Source of the DNA: Kluyvera intermedia
Lineage (GTDB): Bacteria > Pseudomonadota > Gammaproteobacteria > Enterobacterales > Enterobacteriaceae
Length of the DNA: 64,000 bases
Assembly: GCF_034424175.1 (NCBI RefSeq)
Contig: NZ_CP139986.1
Location: 4,588,001 to 4,652,000, forward strand
Reading direction: 5' to 3'
Part shown: in pieces, positions 16,655 to 24,984 of the stretch
How positions within the stretch are numbered: position 1 is the stretch's first letter
Layout: each line of letters opens with the position of its first letter
Notes under the pieces: model-generated
The model's input: the letters and a program-made list of their open reading frames with translations, nothing else
The model's database searches: none
What the model was told of the DNA's origin: nothing
Position numbers and translations under genes: made by a program

Positions 16655-18154
16655 ATGAGTCTGATATCGAGCTTTATAAAATCGCTTTCTAAACTGTCGA
16701 TGATTGGTCGCGCGCTAATGCTGCCAATCTCGCTGCTGCCTGCGGCCGGTCTGCTGCTGGCATTCGGAGATAAATTCCATATGCCGCTGATGATGAACGC
16801 GGGCGGGATTATCTTCGATAACCTACCGATGCTGTTCGCCATTGGTTCTGCCGTCGGTCTGGCCTCGGAGTCCGGCATTGCCGCGCTGTCGGCGGCCGTC
16901 TCGGTGTTTGTCACCAACGTCACGATCGGTACCGTTTTGAGCATCACCCCTGAAATGGCGAGCCAGGGCGGAAAATACGCCATGGTGGTGGGTATCCCAA
17001 CCTTGCAGATGGGCGTCTTTGGCGGCTTGATTTGCGGTATCCTGGCAGCGTGGTGTTATAACCGCTTCCACAAACTGCAATTGCCAGAATTCCTCGGCTT
17101 CTTCTCCGGTAAGCGCTTTGTCGCTATCGCCACCGCGCTGCTATCGTTCGTGCTCGGACTGATTCTGCCGTACATCTGGCAGCATATTCAGGCCGGTATC
17201 GACGCGCTGTCAGTGATCATCAACGGCGATAATCAGGCCGCCTCGACCTTTATATTCGGGCTGGTTGAACGCGCACTGATCCCGCTGGGCCTTCACCACA
17301 TCTGGTATCCATCGTTCTGGTACTCGTTTGGCGACTACACCACTCACGCAGGCCAGGTGATCCACGGCGACCAGACTATCTGGTTCAAAATGCTGGAAGA
17401 AGGCGTGAAATCCTTCAGCAGCGATACTTACCAGAACGCCGGTAAGTTTATGCAGGGTGAATTCCCGCTGATGCTGTTTGCACTGCCGGCGGCCTGTCTG
17501 GCGATGTACCACGAAGCACATACCAAGAATAAGAAAATCGCCGCCGGTATTCTGTTCTCCGCCGCGCTGACCTGCTTCCTGACCGGGATAACGGAGCCGG
17601 TAGAATTTACCTTTATCTTCGTAGCGCCGATTCTCTACGTCTTCAACGCGATTATGGCCGGCCTTTCTTACATGGCGATGTATCTACTGCATGCACATAT
17701 TGCCAAATCGTTCTCAGCCGGGCTTATCGATTATATTTCGTTTGGCATCCTGCCATCGTTTAACGGCTACCAGACCAACTTCCTGAGCGCGATTATCGTT
17801 GGCGTGCCGATGGGACTGATCTACTACTTCACCTTCCGCTTTGTAATCCGCCGCTTCGACGTTAAAACGCCGGGCCGTACGGAAACCACGGTGACCGCCA
17901 ATGATAAAAGCGATACCGAACTGGCGACCGACATCATCGGCCTGCTGGGTGGTCAGAAGAATATTTCCTCCGTCGGTTCGTGCATCACGCGACTGCGTCT
18001 TGAAGTGGAAGATAAAAAAGTCGTCGATAAAGATGGTTTGAATAATATCGGTGCACGCGGCGTCGTTTTTGTCGGCGATAATGGGATTCAGGTGATATTT
18101 GGCGCGCGAGCGCAATTTATCGCGCAAACCATGTCGACGATGATTGGCAAATAA
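16655..18154 (+). CDS. Glucose-family PTS permease, EIICB (MalX-like)
   Basis: Inner-membrane sugar transporter of 499 residues with an N-terminal EIIC channel and a C-terminal EIIB domain. EIIC features include the start GRALMLPISLLPAAGLLLAFG, the motif FGLVERALIPLGLHHIWYPSFW and the sugar-site motif GITEPVEFTFIFVAP. EIIB carries the phosphorylated cysteine in SCITRLRLEV near residue 446. There is no EIIA domain, so phosphate probably comes from a separate Crr-type protein. It resembles MalX, PtsG and N-acetylglucosamine permeases; the substrate cannot be chosen. It is followed by a LacI-type regulator, as malX pairs with malI in E. coli, though in a different arrangement. Confidence 0.88.
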   Translation: MSLISSFIKSLSKLSMIGRALMLPISLLPAAGLLLAFGDKFHMPLMMNAGGIIFDNLPMLFAIGSAVGLASESGIAALSAAVSVFVTNVTIGTVLSITPEMASQGGKYAMVVGIPTLQMGVFGGLICGILAAWCYNRFHKLQLPEFLGFFSGKRFVAIATALLSFVLGLILPYIWQHIQAGIDALSVIINGDNQAASTFIFGLVERALIPLGLHHIWYPSFWYSFGDYTTHAGQVIHGDQTIWFKMLEEGVKSFSSDTYQNAGKFMQGEFPLMLFALPAACLAMYHEAHTKNKKIAAGILFSAALTCFLTGITEPVEFTFIFVAPILYVFNAIMAGLSYMAMYLLHAHIAKSFSAGLIDYISFGILPSFNGYQTNFLSAIIVGVPMGLIYYFTFRFVIRRFDVKTPGRTETTVTANDKSDTELATDIIGLLGGQKNISSVGSCITRLRLEVEDKKVVDKDGLNNIGARGVVFVGDNGIQVIFGARAQFIAQTMSTMIGK

Positions 18155-18174
18155 TCATAAGATTACACGCGGTT

Positions 18175-18205
18175 GAAGGTTCCCGTCCCTGATGGGAACC
18201 TTCTT
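18175..18205 (+). terminator. Hairpin after the PTS gene
   Basis: GAAGGTTCCC...GGGAACCTTC forms a ten-pair stem and is followed by TTG. The T run is short, so it may only attenuate transcription into the regulator gene. Confidence 0.65.
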
Positions 18206-18243
18206 GCATTCGGTGGATTGTCGATTCAGCTCAGGGAGTGATT

Positions 18244-19260
18244 TTGAAGAAAGTCAGCATAATTGATGTCGCAAAACGAGCAGGCGTGTCGGTTTCTACC
18301 GTCTCACTCGTACTTCGCCAGAAAGGCAAAATCTCCGAGGCGACGATTGAGAAAGTGCAGGCTGCCATCACTGAACTGGGCTATGTCCACAATATTGCCG
18401 CTGCCAACCTGCGTTCCAATACCTCGAATCTGATTGGCCTGATCCTGCGGGACTTCAGCGACAGTTTTTCCATCAAGGTGATGGCGAGCATTGTTCAGGA
18501 GCTGGAGTCACAGGGCTTTATGGTCTTCCTCGGACAACCGCTCAACGAACATGAGCATCTCGAACGCTGCCTGTTATCGTTCAAGCAGCAAGGTGTCGCC
18601 GGGGTGATTTATCTGGCGTCTGACGTGAACCGCGACACGCTGCCGGCACAAATTCGTCAGTGTCCGCTGCCATTAGTCGTGGTGTCGCAGTCGCCCATCA
18701 AAGAAGCCTGCAACCTGGTCCTGCGTGATAACCAGCAGGCGGCAAGCCTTGCCACTCGTTATCTTATCGAACGCGGACATCGCTATATTGCCTATCTGGG
18801 TGGTCAGGATAATAACCTGATTCGTCAGCAGCGGCTGGAGGGTTTTCGCAATACCTTAACCCGCTACGGCATTACCCCTCGTGAAGAATTTACCCCAGCC
18901 TGCGGCGATGACACGCACGCTGCCAGTATCGCCACCCGCCATTTACTGGAAAATAATAACGCCATCACTGCCGTGTTGTGTCACTCGCCCGATGCGATGA
19001 TCGGCTGCATTGATGGGATTCATAAAGTAGGCCGCACCGTGGGGAAGGACGTGTTTCTCACCCAGCAGGTGGCGCTGATTGGCTTTGAGGATATGCTGCA
19101 TATCAACCTCACCTCCCCGGCGTTTAGCTATGTCTCGTCTGCCAGCGAAGAGACCGGGCGTCAGGCGGCAACGCTTATCATCCGCAAGCTCAAAGAGCCG
19201 ACGTTGCAATGCCAGTCTATTACGCTGTCTGGGCAACTGGTGACGCGCGAGTCGGCTTAA
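18244..19260 (+). CDS. LacI-family regulator (MalI-like)
   Basis: DNA-binding repressor of 338 residues. The N-terminal helix-turn-helix IIDVAKRAGVSVSTVSLVL and hinge helix (NIAAANLRSNTSNLIG) are followed by a periplasmic-binding-protein-like sugar domain. Similarity is greatest to MalI. I prefer the TTG at 18244, which sits five bases after GGGAG; the GTG two codons earlier overlaps that ribosome site. Its stop overlaps the convergent LysR gene by four bases. It probably controls the upstream PTS gene through the palindrome at 16567. Confidence 0.85.
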   Translation: MKKVSIIDVAKRAGVSVSTVSLVLRQKGKISEATIEKVQAAITELGYVHNIAAANLRSNTSNLIGLILRDFSDSFSIKVMASIVQELESQGFMVFLGQPLNEHEHLERCLLSFKQQGVAGVIYLASDVNRDTLPAQIRQCPLPLVVVSQSPIKEACNLVLRDNQQAASLATRYLIERGHRYIAYLGGQDNNLIRQQRLEGFRNTLTRYGITPREEFTPACGDDTHAASIATRHLLENNNAITAVLCHSPDAMIGCIDGIHKVGRTVGKDVFLTQQVALIGFEDMLHINLTSPAFSYVSSASEETGRQAATLIIRKLKEPTLQCQSITLSGQLVTRESA

Positions 19261-20141
19261 ACGACGCTCGCTAACCAGCCAAACCGCGCTTCATTTTCTG
19301 CCAGCATCACCAGCCCAGACTGCACGCGTAATGGGCTATCGCTTAGCGGACGAAAAACCACACCCTGCCGCTGGATTGCGGCAAACGACGAGGGAAACAG
19401 GCTCACGCCATCGCCACGGGCGATACGCGCCAGCAAAACGTCATGTTCAAGCGGTTCCTCAACACATGTTGGCGAGTAGCCTGCGTGGCGAAAAATATCC
19501 CGCGTGTAGTCGAAAAAGGCCGGATTACGTTCGCGCTTAAACCAGAAGAGAGGGCGCTCGCTGAGCGCAGCTAGCGTTAGCGAATCGGCTTTAGCTTCCG
19601 GCCATTGAGCTGGCAAGGCAGCAATCAGCGGTTCCTGCAAGGCCAATGGAATCACGGTAAGCCCGTCAGTCTCCAGCGGCAACGCCACCAGCGCCGCGTC
19701 TAGTTTGCCACGACGCACCTGACGCACCAGTTCCGGTGAACCGTGGCGCACAATATTCAATGTCGTCACTTGCGCTTCAAGCTGCATTTCCAGCGAGGCA
19801 AATACTCCCTGCTCAAACGCGGTCGTTAGCCCTAAACGCATCGACTGCGAACCGGCTTGCCCAAGCTGACTCAACGCGGCATAGGTTTTATCCTGCTGCG
19901 CCAGCAACGGGCGGATAATCTCCAGCACGCGCAGCCCCTCATCCGTGAGCGTCAGCCCTTTGGTATGGCGGACAAAAAGCGTCATCCCCAGCCGTTCTTC
20001 AAGCAGGCGAATATGGCGGCTGAGCGGCGGCTGCGACATAAACAGGCGCTGTGCCGCACGGCTCATGTTGTTCTCCTGGGCCACCACCGCAAAGTAGCGC
20101 AGCAGGCGAATGTCCAGAGAATGAAGCGGAGAAGTTGTCAT
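19257..20141 (-). CDS. LysR-family transcriptional regulator
   Basis: Regulator of 294 residues with the standard N-terminal winged helix-turn-helix (LRYFAVVAQENNMSRAAQRLFMSQPPLSRHIRLLEERLG) and a C-terminal substrate-binding domain. It is divergent from the small decarboxylase-like gene at 20231, the usual sign that a LysR protein controls its neighbour. A palindrome (ATACC-N5-GGTAT) overlaps its own start codon. The inducer is unknown. Confidence 0.88.
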   Translation of the reverse strand: MTTSPLHSLDIRLLRYFAVVAQENNMSRAAQRLFMSQPPLSRHIRLLEERLGMTLFVRHTKGLTLTDEGLRVLEIIRPLLAQQDKTYAALSQLGQAGSQSMRLGLTTAFEQGVFASLEMQLEAQVTTLNIVRHGSPELVRQVRRGKLDAALVALPLETDGLTVIPLALQEPLIAALPAQWPEAKADSLTLAALSERPLFWFKRERNPAFFDYTRDIFRHAGYSPTCVEEPLEHDVLLARIARGDGVSLFPSSFAAIQRQGVVFRPLSDSPLRVQSGLVMLAENEARFGWLASVV

Positions 20142-20154
20142 ACCAAAAAGGTAT
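20140..20154. promoter_or_regulatory. Palindrome overlapping the LysR start codon
   Basis: ATACCaaaaaGGTAT is a perfect five-base dyad with five-base spacer that fits the general LysR T-N11-A pattern. It covers the ATG of the LysR gene, which would suit autorepression. Confidence 0.55.
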
Positions 20155-20230
20155 CACGAAATCGGTATTATCCCAATCATTCTGCGCCACCTATTCTCTC
20201 GCTATACCGCAAATCAATGAGGGAATTACC

Positions 20231-20602
20231 ATGCATTCAGAACGCTATATTACCGGGCAGAAAATGTTGCAACAGGTTGATGGTAAAGGGGGTGACGCGG
20301 TCGTCGAGAGCCTGAAAGAAATTGCGCCAGACTTCGCCCGCTACCTGCTCGAGTTTCCCTTTGGCGATATCTATGCCCGTCCGGGTCTGGATTTACGCAG
20401 CCGGGAAATTGCCACCGTCGCCGCACTTACCGCGATGGGAAACGCCACGCCGCAGCTAAAAGTGCATATTGCCGCCGCGCTGCACGTGGGGTTAACGCAG
20501 GAGGAGATTATTGAAGTGATTATGCAGATGGCCGTTTACTCCGGGTTCCCGGCGGCGCTGAACGGACTGTTCGCGGCAAAAGAGGTATTTGCAAAAGGGT
20601 GA
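20231..20602 (+). CDS. Carboxymuconolactone decarboxylase-family protein
   Basis: All-helical protein of 123 residues of the AhpD/CMD fold. Typical segments are LDLRSREIATVAALTAMGNATPQLKVHIAAALHVGLTQ-like and the C-terminal MQMAVYSGFPAALNGLFAAKEVF. It contains no cysteine, so it lacks the CxxC redox pair of AhpD peroxidases and belongs to the decarboxylase-like branch; no reaction can be assigned. The ATG at 20231 follows GAGGGAA; a longer frame upstream overlaps the LysR gene and is rejected. Likely target of the divergent LysR regulator. Confidence 0.85.
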   Translation: MHSERYITGQKMLQQVDGKGGDAVVESLKEIAPDFARYLLEFPFGDIYARPGLDLRSREIATVAALTAMGNATPQLKVHIAAALHVGLTQEEIIEVIMQMAVYSGFPAALNGLFAAKEVFAKG

Positions 20603-20603
20603 G

Positions 20604-20696
20604 GCTGCCGGATGGCGATGCTTGCGCATCTTATCCGGCCTACAACGGTGTAATACCTTTCTGCGTAGGCCGGATAAGCAAAGCGCCATCCGGCAA
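20604..20696. repeat. REP/BIME element between the CMD-family gene and metL
   Basis: GCTGCCGGATGGCGATGCTT...CTTATCCGGCCTAC and GTAGGCCGGATAAGCAAAGC...CATCCGGC are two REP units in opposite orientation, a BIME. It lies between convergent 3' ends. Confidence 0.9.
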
Positions 20697-20702
20697 CACA
20701 CG

Positions 20703-23135
20703 TTACAGCAACTGCGCCAGACGATTAATATCCGACTGAATCGCCCCAGCCGTCACGTCGCGCCCAGCCCCCGGCCCGCGGATCACCAGTGGGTTATCGC
20801 GATACCAGCGGCTTTCGATGGCAAAGACGTTATCGCACGGCAGCAACGCCGCCAGCGGGTGTTCCTGACGCACCGCTTCCACACCCACGCGCGCTTTGCC
20901 GTTGGCATCGAAACGCGCCACGTAGCGCAGCACCAGCCCCATTTCCTGAGCGGCTTCCAGACGCTGGATCATCTGCTCGTTCAGCTCATCGCCATTTTCA
21001 AAGAAGTGATCAATGGAACCCTCTTCGCAATGCGCAGGCACCAGCGACTCAACGCGCACCTGATCCGGCTCGATGTCATAGCCCGCTTCACGCGCCAGAA
21101 TCACCAATTTACGCATCACATCTTTCCCGGAGAGATCCACGCGCGGGTCAGGTTCGGTTAGCCCTTGCTGCCACGCCTGGTCTACCAGGTCGGTAAACGG
21201 TACGCTGCCGTCGAATTGCAGGAACAACCAGGAGAGCGTGCCGGAGAAGATACCGCTGATCGCCAGAATGCTGTCGCCGCTGTCAATCAGGTCGCGCACG
21301 GTATGGTTAACCGGCAGACCTGCGCCGACAGTGGCGTTATACAGCCAGTGGCGACCCGTTTTCTCGAAGGCATCATGGATCTGGCGATACTTATCGCTGC
21401 TGCTCGCCCCAGCCAGTTTGTTAGCGCTGATCACGTGGAAACCGTGGCTGGCGAAATCGAGGTACTGATCGGCCAATTGCGGGCTTGCCGTCACGTCCAG
21501 CACGACTAAATCATCATATGGGTGAGCGCGCATCCACAGGAACAGTGATTCTTCATCCTGCTCGATGGCCTCATCATCAAAGAAAGCCAGCGCGCGACTG
21601 GCGTCCAGCCCTTCATAACTCAGCAGGCTGCGGCGACTGTCCACCACGCCCGCCAGCACAAATTCAAATCCGGTGCGGGCAGAGAGCGTGCCCTGCTCGC
21701 GGGCAAACAGTTCCAGCCAGCGTGAGCCAATATTGCCCTTGCCAAACAGCACCAGGCCAATACGTTTTTCGGCGCGGAACAGCGACTGGTGCAACCCCTG
21801 AATCAGACTTTCCGTTGGCCCTGCGCGCAGCACGGCGACCAGGCTGATGCCCTCTTCCGACTGCCAGGTAAACTCAACCGGTTGGCCTTTCAACTGCTGC
21901 CAGAAACGGTGGCAGTGCAGCGGGTTACGGGCGACACCCGCGCCAACCATCGCCACCAGTGCCAGCCCCTGGCGCAGACGCAGTTCGCCCGGTAAACCGG
22001 CTTCATCAAGGATTTTCAGCGCGCTATCGGCCACTTCCGAGGTATAGCAGAATTGCAGCAGTTGGCGATCGGTATGCACGCCCACAGCCAGCGGGCGGAT
22101 CTGCGCACGCTTAAGCAGTTGATCAATCTCTTTATGCGCCAGCTTAAAGTCCTGGCTCGCGGGAACGCGGAATTCAATTAAGCAGACATCATCATGGCTG
22201 GTGACGATACGCGCGCCGGTACCGGATGCCAGTACGCGCTCAATGCGCGTCGAGCCCTGATCCGGCGTGTAGCTACAGCGTAATTGCAGGTCGATGTCGC
22301 TACCGGAAACCGGCTGCAACGTTCGGGCGTGCAGAACCGGAGCTGCCAGACGCGCCAGTTCACTGGCTTCATCCAGACGCAGCAGCGGCAACAGACAGGC
22401 ATCTTTCACTTTGCGCGGGTCAGCGCTGTATACCCCGGCAACATCGCTCCAGATGGTCACGCGGGAAACGCCCGCCAGCGCGCCAATTTGGGTCGCCGAG
22501 TAGTCTGAGCCGTTACGGCCCAGCAGGACGGTTTCGCCCGCATTGTTGCGGCTGATAAAACCGGTCACCACAAAACGTTTACCCGGATGCTGCGCCAGCA
22601 GTTGTTGCAGCAACGGGTAGGAAAGACCTTCATCCACCTGCGGCTGCGCGCTGCGTTCCGCACGTAAAAAGGCACGGGCATCCAGCCAGACGGCATCCAG
22701 ACCTTGCAGCTTCAGGACTTCCGCCATCAGACGCGCCGACCACACTTCACCGTGGCCGACCACTTCCGCGTATACCGCGTCATTCACGCCTGCATCCAAC
22801 AGCCCAGCCAGGCGCTCAAGATCATGGATAAAATCAGCAATCATGCCGTCGGCAATGTCGGCAGGCAGCAAACCGCTAATCAGTTCGGACTGATAGCGGC
22901 GCAGCGTCTGCTGAACCTGATGCGCAGAGAGGCGATCGGTCTGGCTAAGTTTCAGCCAGCTGATCAGCTGGTTAGTGGTGCTACCCGCGGCGGAAACCAC
23001 CATCATATCGCCGGGCTGCGAGTATTCGGCCATAATGCCGACAACACGCAGGTAACACTTCACATCAGCCAGACTACTGCCACCAAATTTATGCAGTTGA
23101 CGCTCTTTCGCCCCTGCCTGCGCAATCACACTCAT
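20703..23135 (-). CDS. metL: Aspartokinase II / homoserine dehydrogenase II
   Basis: Bifunctional enzyme of 810 residues, the E. coli length. The N-terminal aspartokinase carries KFGGSSLADVKCY and FISRNNAGETVLLGRNGSD; a diverged regulatory region follows; the C-terminal homoserine dehydrogenase has the nucleotide site VLFGKGNIGSRWLELF and the NKLAG and PDPRVDLSGKDVMRKL signatures. It commits aspartate to methionine and threonine precursors. It starts two bases after the metB stop and is the second gene of metBL, under MetJ. Confidence 0.98.
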   Translation of the reverse strand: MSVIAQAGAKERQLHKFGGSSLADVKCYLRVVGIMAEYSQPGDMMVVSAAGSTTNQLISWLKLSQTDRLSAHQVQQTLRRYQSELISGLLPADIADGMIADFIHDLERLAGLLDAGVNDAVYAEVVGHGEVWSARLMAEVLKLQGLDAVWLDARAFLRAERSAQPQVDEGLSYPLLQQLLAQHPGKRFVVTGFISRNNAGETVLLGRNGSDYSATQIGALAGVSRVTIWSDVAGVYSADPRKVKDACLLPLLRLDEASELARLAAPVLHARTLQPVSGSDIDLQLRCSYTPDQGSTRIERVLASGTGARIVTSHDDVCLIEFRVPASQDFKLAHKEIDQLLKRAQIRPLAVGVHTDRQLLQFCYTSEVADSALKILDEAGLPGELRLRQGLALVAMVGAGVARNPLHCHRFWQQLKGQPVEFTWQSEEGISLVAVLRAGPTESLIQGLHQSLFRAEKRIGLVLFGKGNIGSRWLELFAREQGTLSARTGFEFVLAGVVDSRRSLLSYEGLDASRALAFFDDEAIEQDEESLFLWMRAHPYDDLVVLDVTASPQLADQYLDFASHGFHVISANKLAGASSSDKYRQIHDAFEKTGRHWLYNATVGAGLPVNHTVRDLIDSGDSILAISGIFSGTLSWLFLQFDGSVPFTDLVDQAWQQGLTEPDPRVDLSGKDVMRKLVILAREAGYDIEPDQVRVESLVPAHCEEGSIDHFFENGDELNEQMIQRLEAAQEMGLVLRYVARFDANGKARVGVEAVRQEHPLAALLPCDNVFAIESRWYRDNPLVIRGPGAGRDVTAGAIQSDINRLAQLL

Positions 23136-23137
23136 GT

Positions 23138-24298
23138 TTACCCCTCGGCTGCGATCCGGAATCCATTTTCCAGATCGGCAATTAAGTCTTCACTATCTTC
23201 AATACCGGTTGAGATACGCAATAGCGTCTCAGAAATACCTGCGGCTGCGCGCGCTTCTGGCGCCATGCCCGCGTGCGTCATAGTTGCCGCGTGAGAGATA
23301 AGGCTCTCAACGCCGCCCAGCGATTCCGCCAGGGTGAACAGCGACAGCCCACTCAGGAAACGGCGTAGGGTTTGTTCATCACCACCCAACTCAAAGCTCA
23401 GCATCGCGCCAAAACCTTTCTGCTGACGGGCAGCAATGTCGTGCCCCTGGTTTTCCGGCAAAGAAGGATGATACAGCTTTTTCACCAGCGGCTGTGTTTT
23501 CAGGAAATCGACAATCGCATAGGCGTTGCGTTGCGCCACTTCCATACGCGGAGAGAGCGTACGCAGGCCGCGCAGCAGCAGGTAGCTATCAAACGCGCTG
23601 CCGGTGACGCCGATATTATTCGCCCACCATGCCAGTTCTGTGACGATTTCAGGATCTTTGGCAATCACCACGCCCGCCACCACGTCAGAGTGACCGTTTA
23701 GATATTTGGTGCAGGAGTGCAGCACCAGGTCAGCACCTAACGCCAGCGGATTTTGCAGCGCCGGGCTCAGGAAGGTGTTGTCCACTACGCTCACCGCACC
23801 GGCTTCGCGTGCCAGCTGACAGATTTTCGCAATATCGACCACGCGTAACAATGGGTTGCTTGGGCTTTCTACCAGCACCAGTTTCGGTTTTTCCGCTAGC
23901 GCCGCTTTCAGTGCATCGTCATTACCCTGGTCAACAAACAGCACGCGATAGCAGCCACGTTTTGCCAGGCTGTCGAACAAACGGTAGCTACCGCCGTAAC
24001 AGTCATGCGGTGCCACCAGCAGGTCGCCAGGTTTCAGGAAAACGGTCGTCACCAGGTGAATCGCCGACATCCCGGTATTGGTCATCACCGCACCTGCGCC
24101 CCCTTCCAGCTCGGCCAGCGCCCGCTGAACCACATCACGCGTCGGGTTACCGCGACGAGAGTAGTCATGCGCACGCGGCTCATTAAAACCGGTAAAGTTA
24201 TAGGTGCTGGAAAGATGGATAGGCGGGACAACACAACCATACTGCTCGTCGTCATTTAAACCGCTACGCACTGCTATGGTGGCCTGTTTACGGGTCAT
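23138..24298 (-). CDS. metB: Cystathionine gamma-synthase
   Basis: PLP enzyme of 386 residues that condenses O-succinylhomoserine with cysteine to give cystathionine. The PLP lysine is in LVLHSCTKYLNGHSD, and the N-terminal NDDEQYGCVVPPIHLSSTYNF and substrate segment DYSRRGNPTRDVVQRALAELEGG are intact. It is divergent from metJ, with MetJ boxes between, and heads the metBL operon. Confidence 0.98.
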   Translation of the reverse strand: MTRKQATIAVRSGLNDDEQYGCVVPPIHLSSTYNFTGFNEPRAHDYSRRGNPTRDVVQRALAELEGGAGAVMTNTGMSAIHLVTTVFLKPGDLLVAPHDCYGGSYRLFDSLAKRGCYRVLFVDQGNDDALKAALAEKPKLVLVESPSNPLLRVVDIAKICQLAREAGAVSVVDNTFLSPALQNPLALGADLVLHSCTKYLNGHSDVVAGVVIAKDPEIVTELAWWANNIGVTGSAFDSYLLLRGLRTLSPRMEVAQRNAYAIVDFLKTQPLVKKLYHPSLPENQGHDIAARQQKGFGAMLSFELGGDEQTLRRFLSGLSLFTLAESLGGVESLISHAATMTHAGMAPEARAAAGISETLLRISTGIEDSEDLIADLENGFRIAAEG

Positions 24299-24351
24299 GA
24301 GGATTCGTTCCTGGCAAGGTCTGTGGGAAGTCAGACTCCAGAGTAAACATT

Positions 24352-24391
24352 GTTTACATAGCCGTCAATACATCTAGACATCTAAACCTCT
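24352..24391. promoter_or_regulatory. MetJ operator in the metB/metJ divergent region
   Basis: Met-box-like octamers run in tandem: AATACATC (24368), AGACATCT (24376) and AAACCTCT (24384), with degenerate repeats further left. The middle box matches AGACGTCT at seven of eight positions. They serve metB and probably metJ autoregulation. Confidence 0.8.
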
Positions 24392-24557
24392 TTGCGTATA
24401 GATTGAGCTATTGGCAAATAGCCGTTAAAATTATATGCATTAGCGCACGTCTGCGAAGGTGAAACCCGTGCCAGAACGGGGCCTGTACGGTAAACTGCGC
24501 GCGATCATGGTCGTCAATCGGCCTGTTAACTTATGACTAGAGGATTAAAGGTATCTC

Positions 24558-24875
24558 ATGGCTGAATGGAGCGGCGAATATATCAGCCCATACGCTGAGC
24601 ACGGTAAGAAGAGTGAGCAAGTAAAAAAAATTACGGTTTCCATTCCTCTGAAGGTGTTGAAGATCCTCACCGATGAACGCACGCGTCGTCAGGTCAACAA
24701 CCTGCGTCACGCCACCAACAGCGAACTGCTGTGTGAAGCGTTCCTGCATGCATTTACCGGTCAACCGTTGCCTAACGATGAAGACCTGCGTAAAGAGCGC
24801 AGCGATGAAATTCCAGAAGCGGCGAAATTGATAATGCGTGAGCTGGGGATTGACCCGGAGACGTGGGAGTACTGA
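24558..24875 (+). CDS. metJ: Methionine repressor MetJ
   Basis: Ribbon-helix-helix repressor of 105 residues that binds Met boxes with S-adenosylmethionine as corepressor. The DNA-contacting strand KKITVSIPLKVLKILTDERTRRQVNNLRHATNSELLCEAF is as in E. coli. It regulates the nearby metB, metL and metF genes as well as distant met genes. Followed immediately by a strong terminator. Confidence 0.98.
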   Translation: MAEWSGEYISPYAEHGKKSEQVKKITVSIPLKVLKILTDERTRRQVNNLRHATNSELLCEAFLHAFTGQPLPNDEDLRKERSDEIPEAAKLIMRELGIDPETWEY

Positions 24876-24881
24876 TCCCAT

Positions 24882-24919
24882 AAAAAGCCGGGAGACGCCT
24901 GCGTTTCCCGGCTTTTTTG
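24882..24919 (+). terminator. Terminator of metJ
   Basis: AAAAAGCCGGGA...TTCCCGGCTTTTTTG forms a stem of about nine pairs followed by T residues. Confidence 0.9.
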
Positions 24920-24984
24920 TTTTCAGGGCAAGACTCGTGCGTCCAGCGTATTACCCCACGTTCTGCAATTCGACGGGGTTCCCG

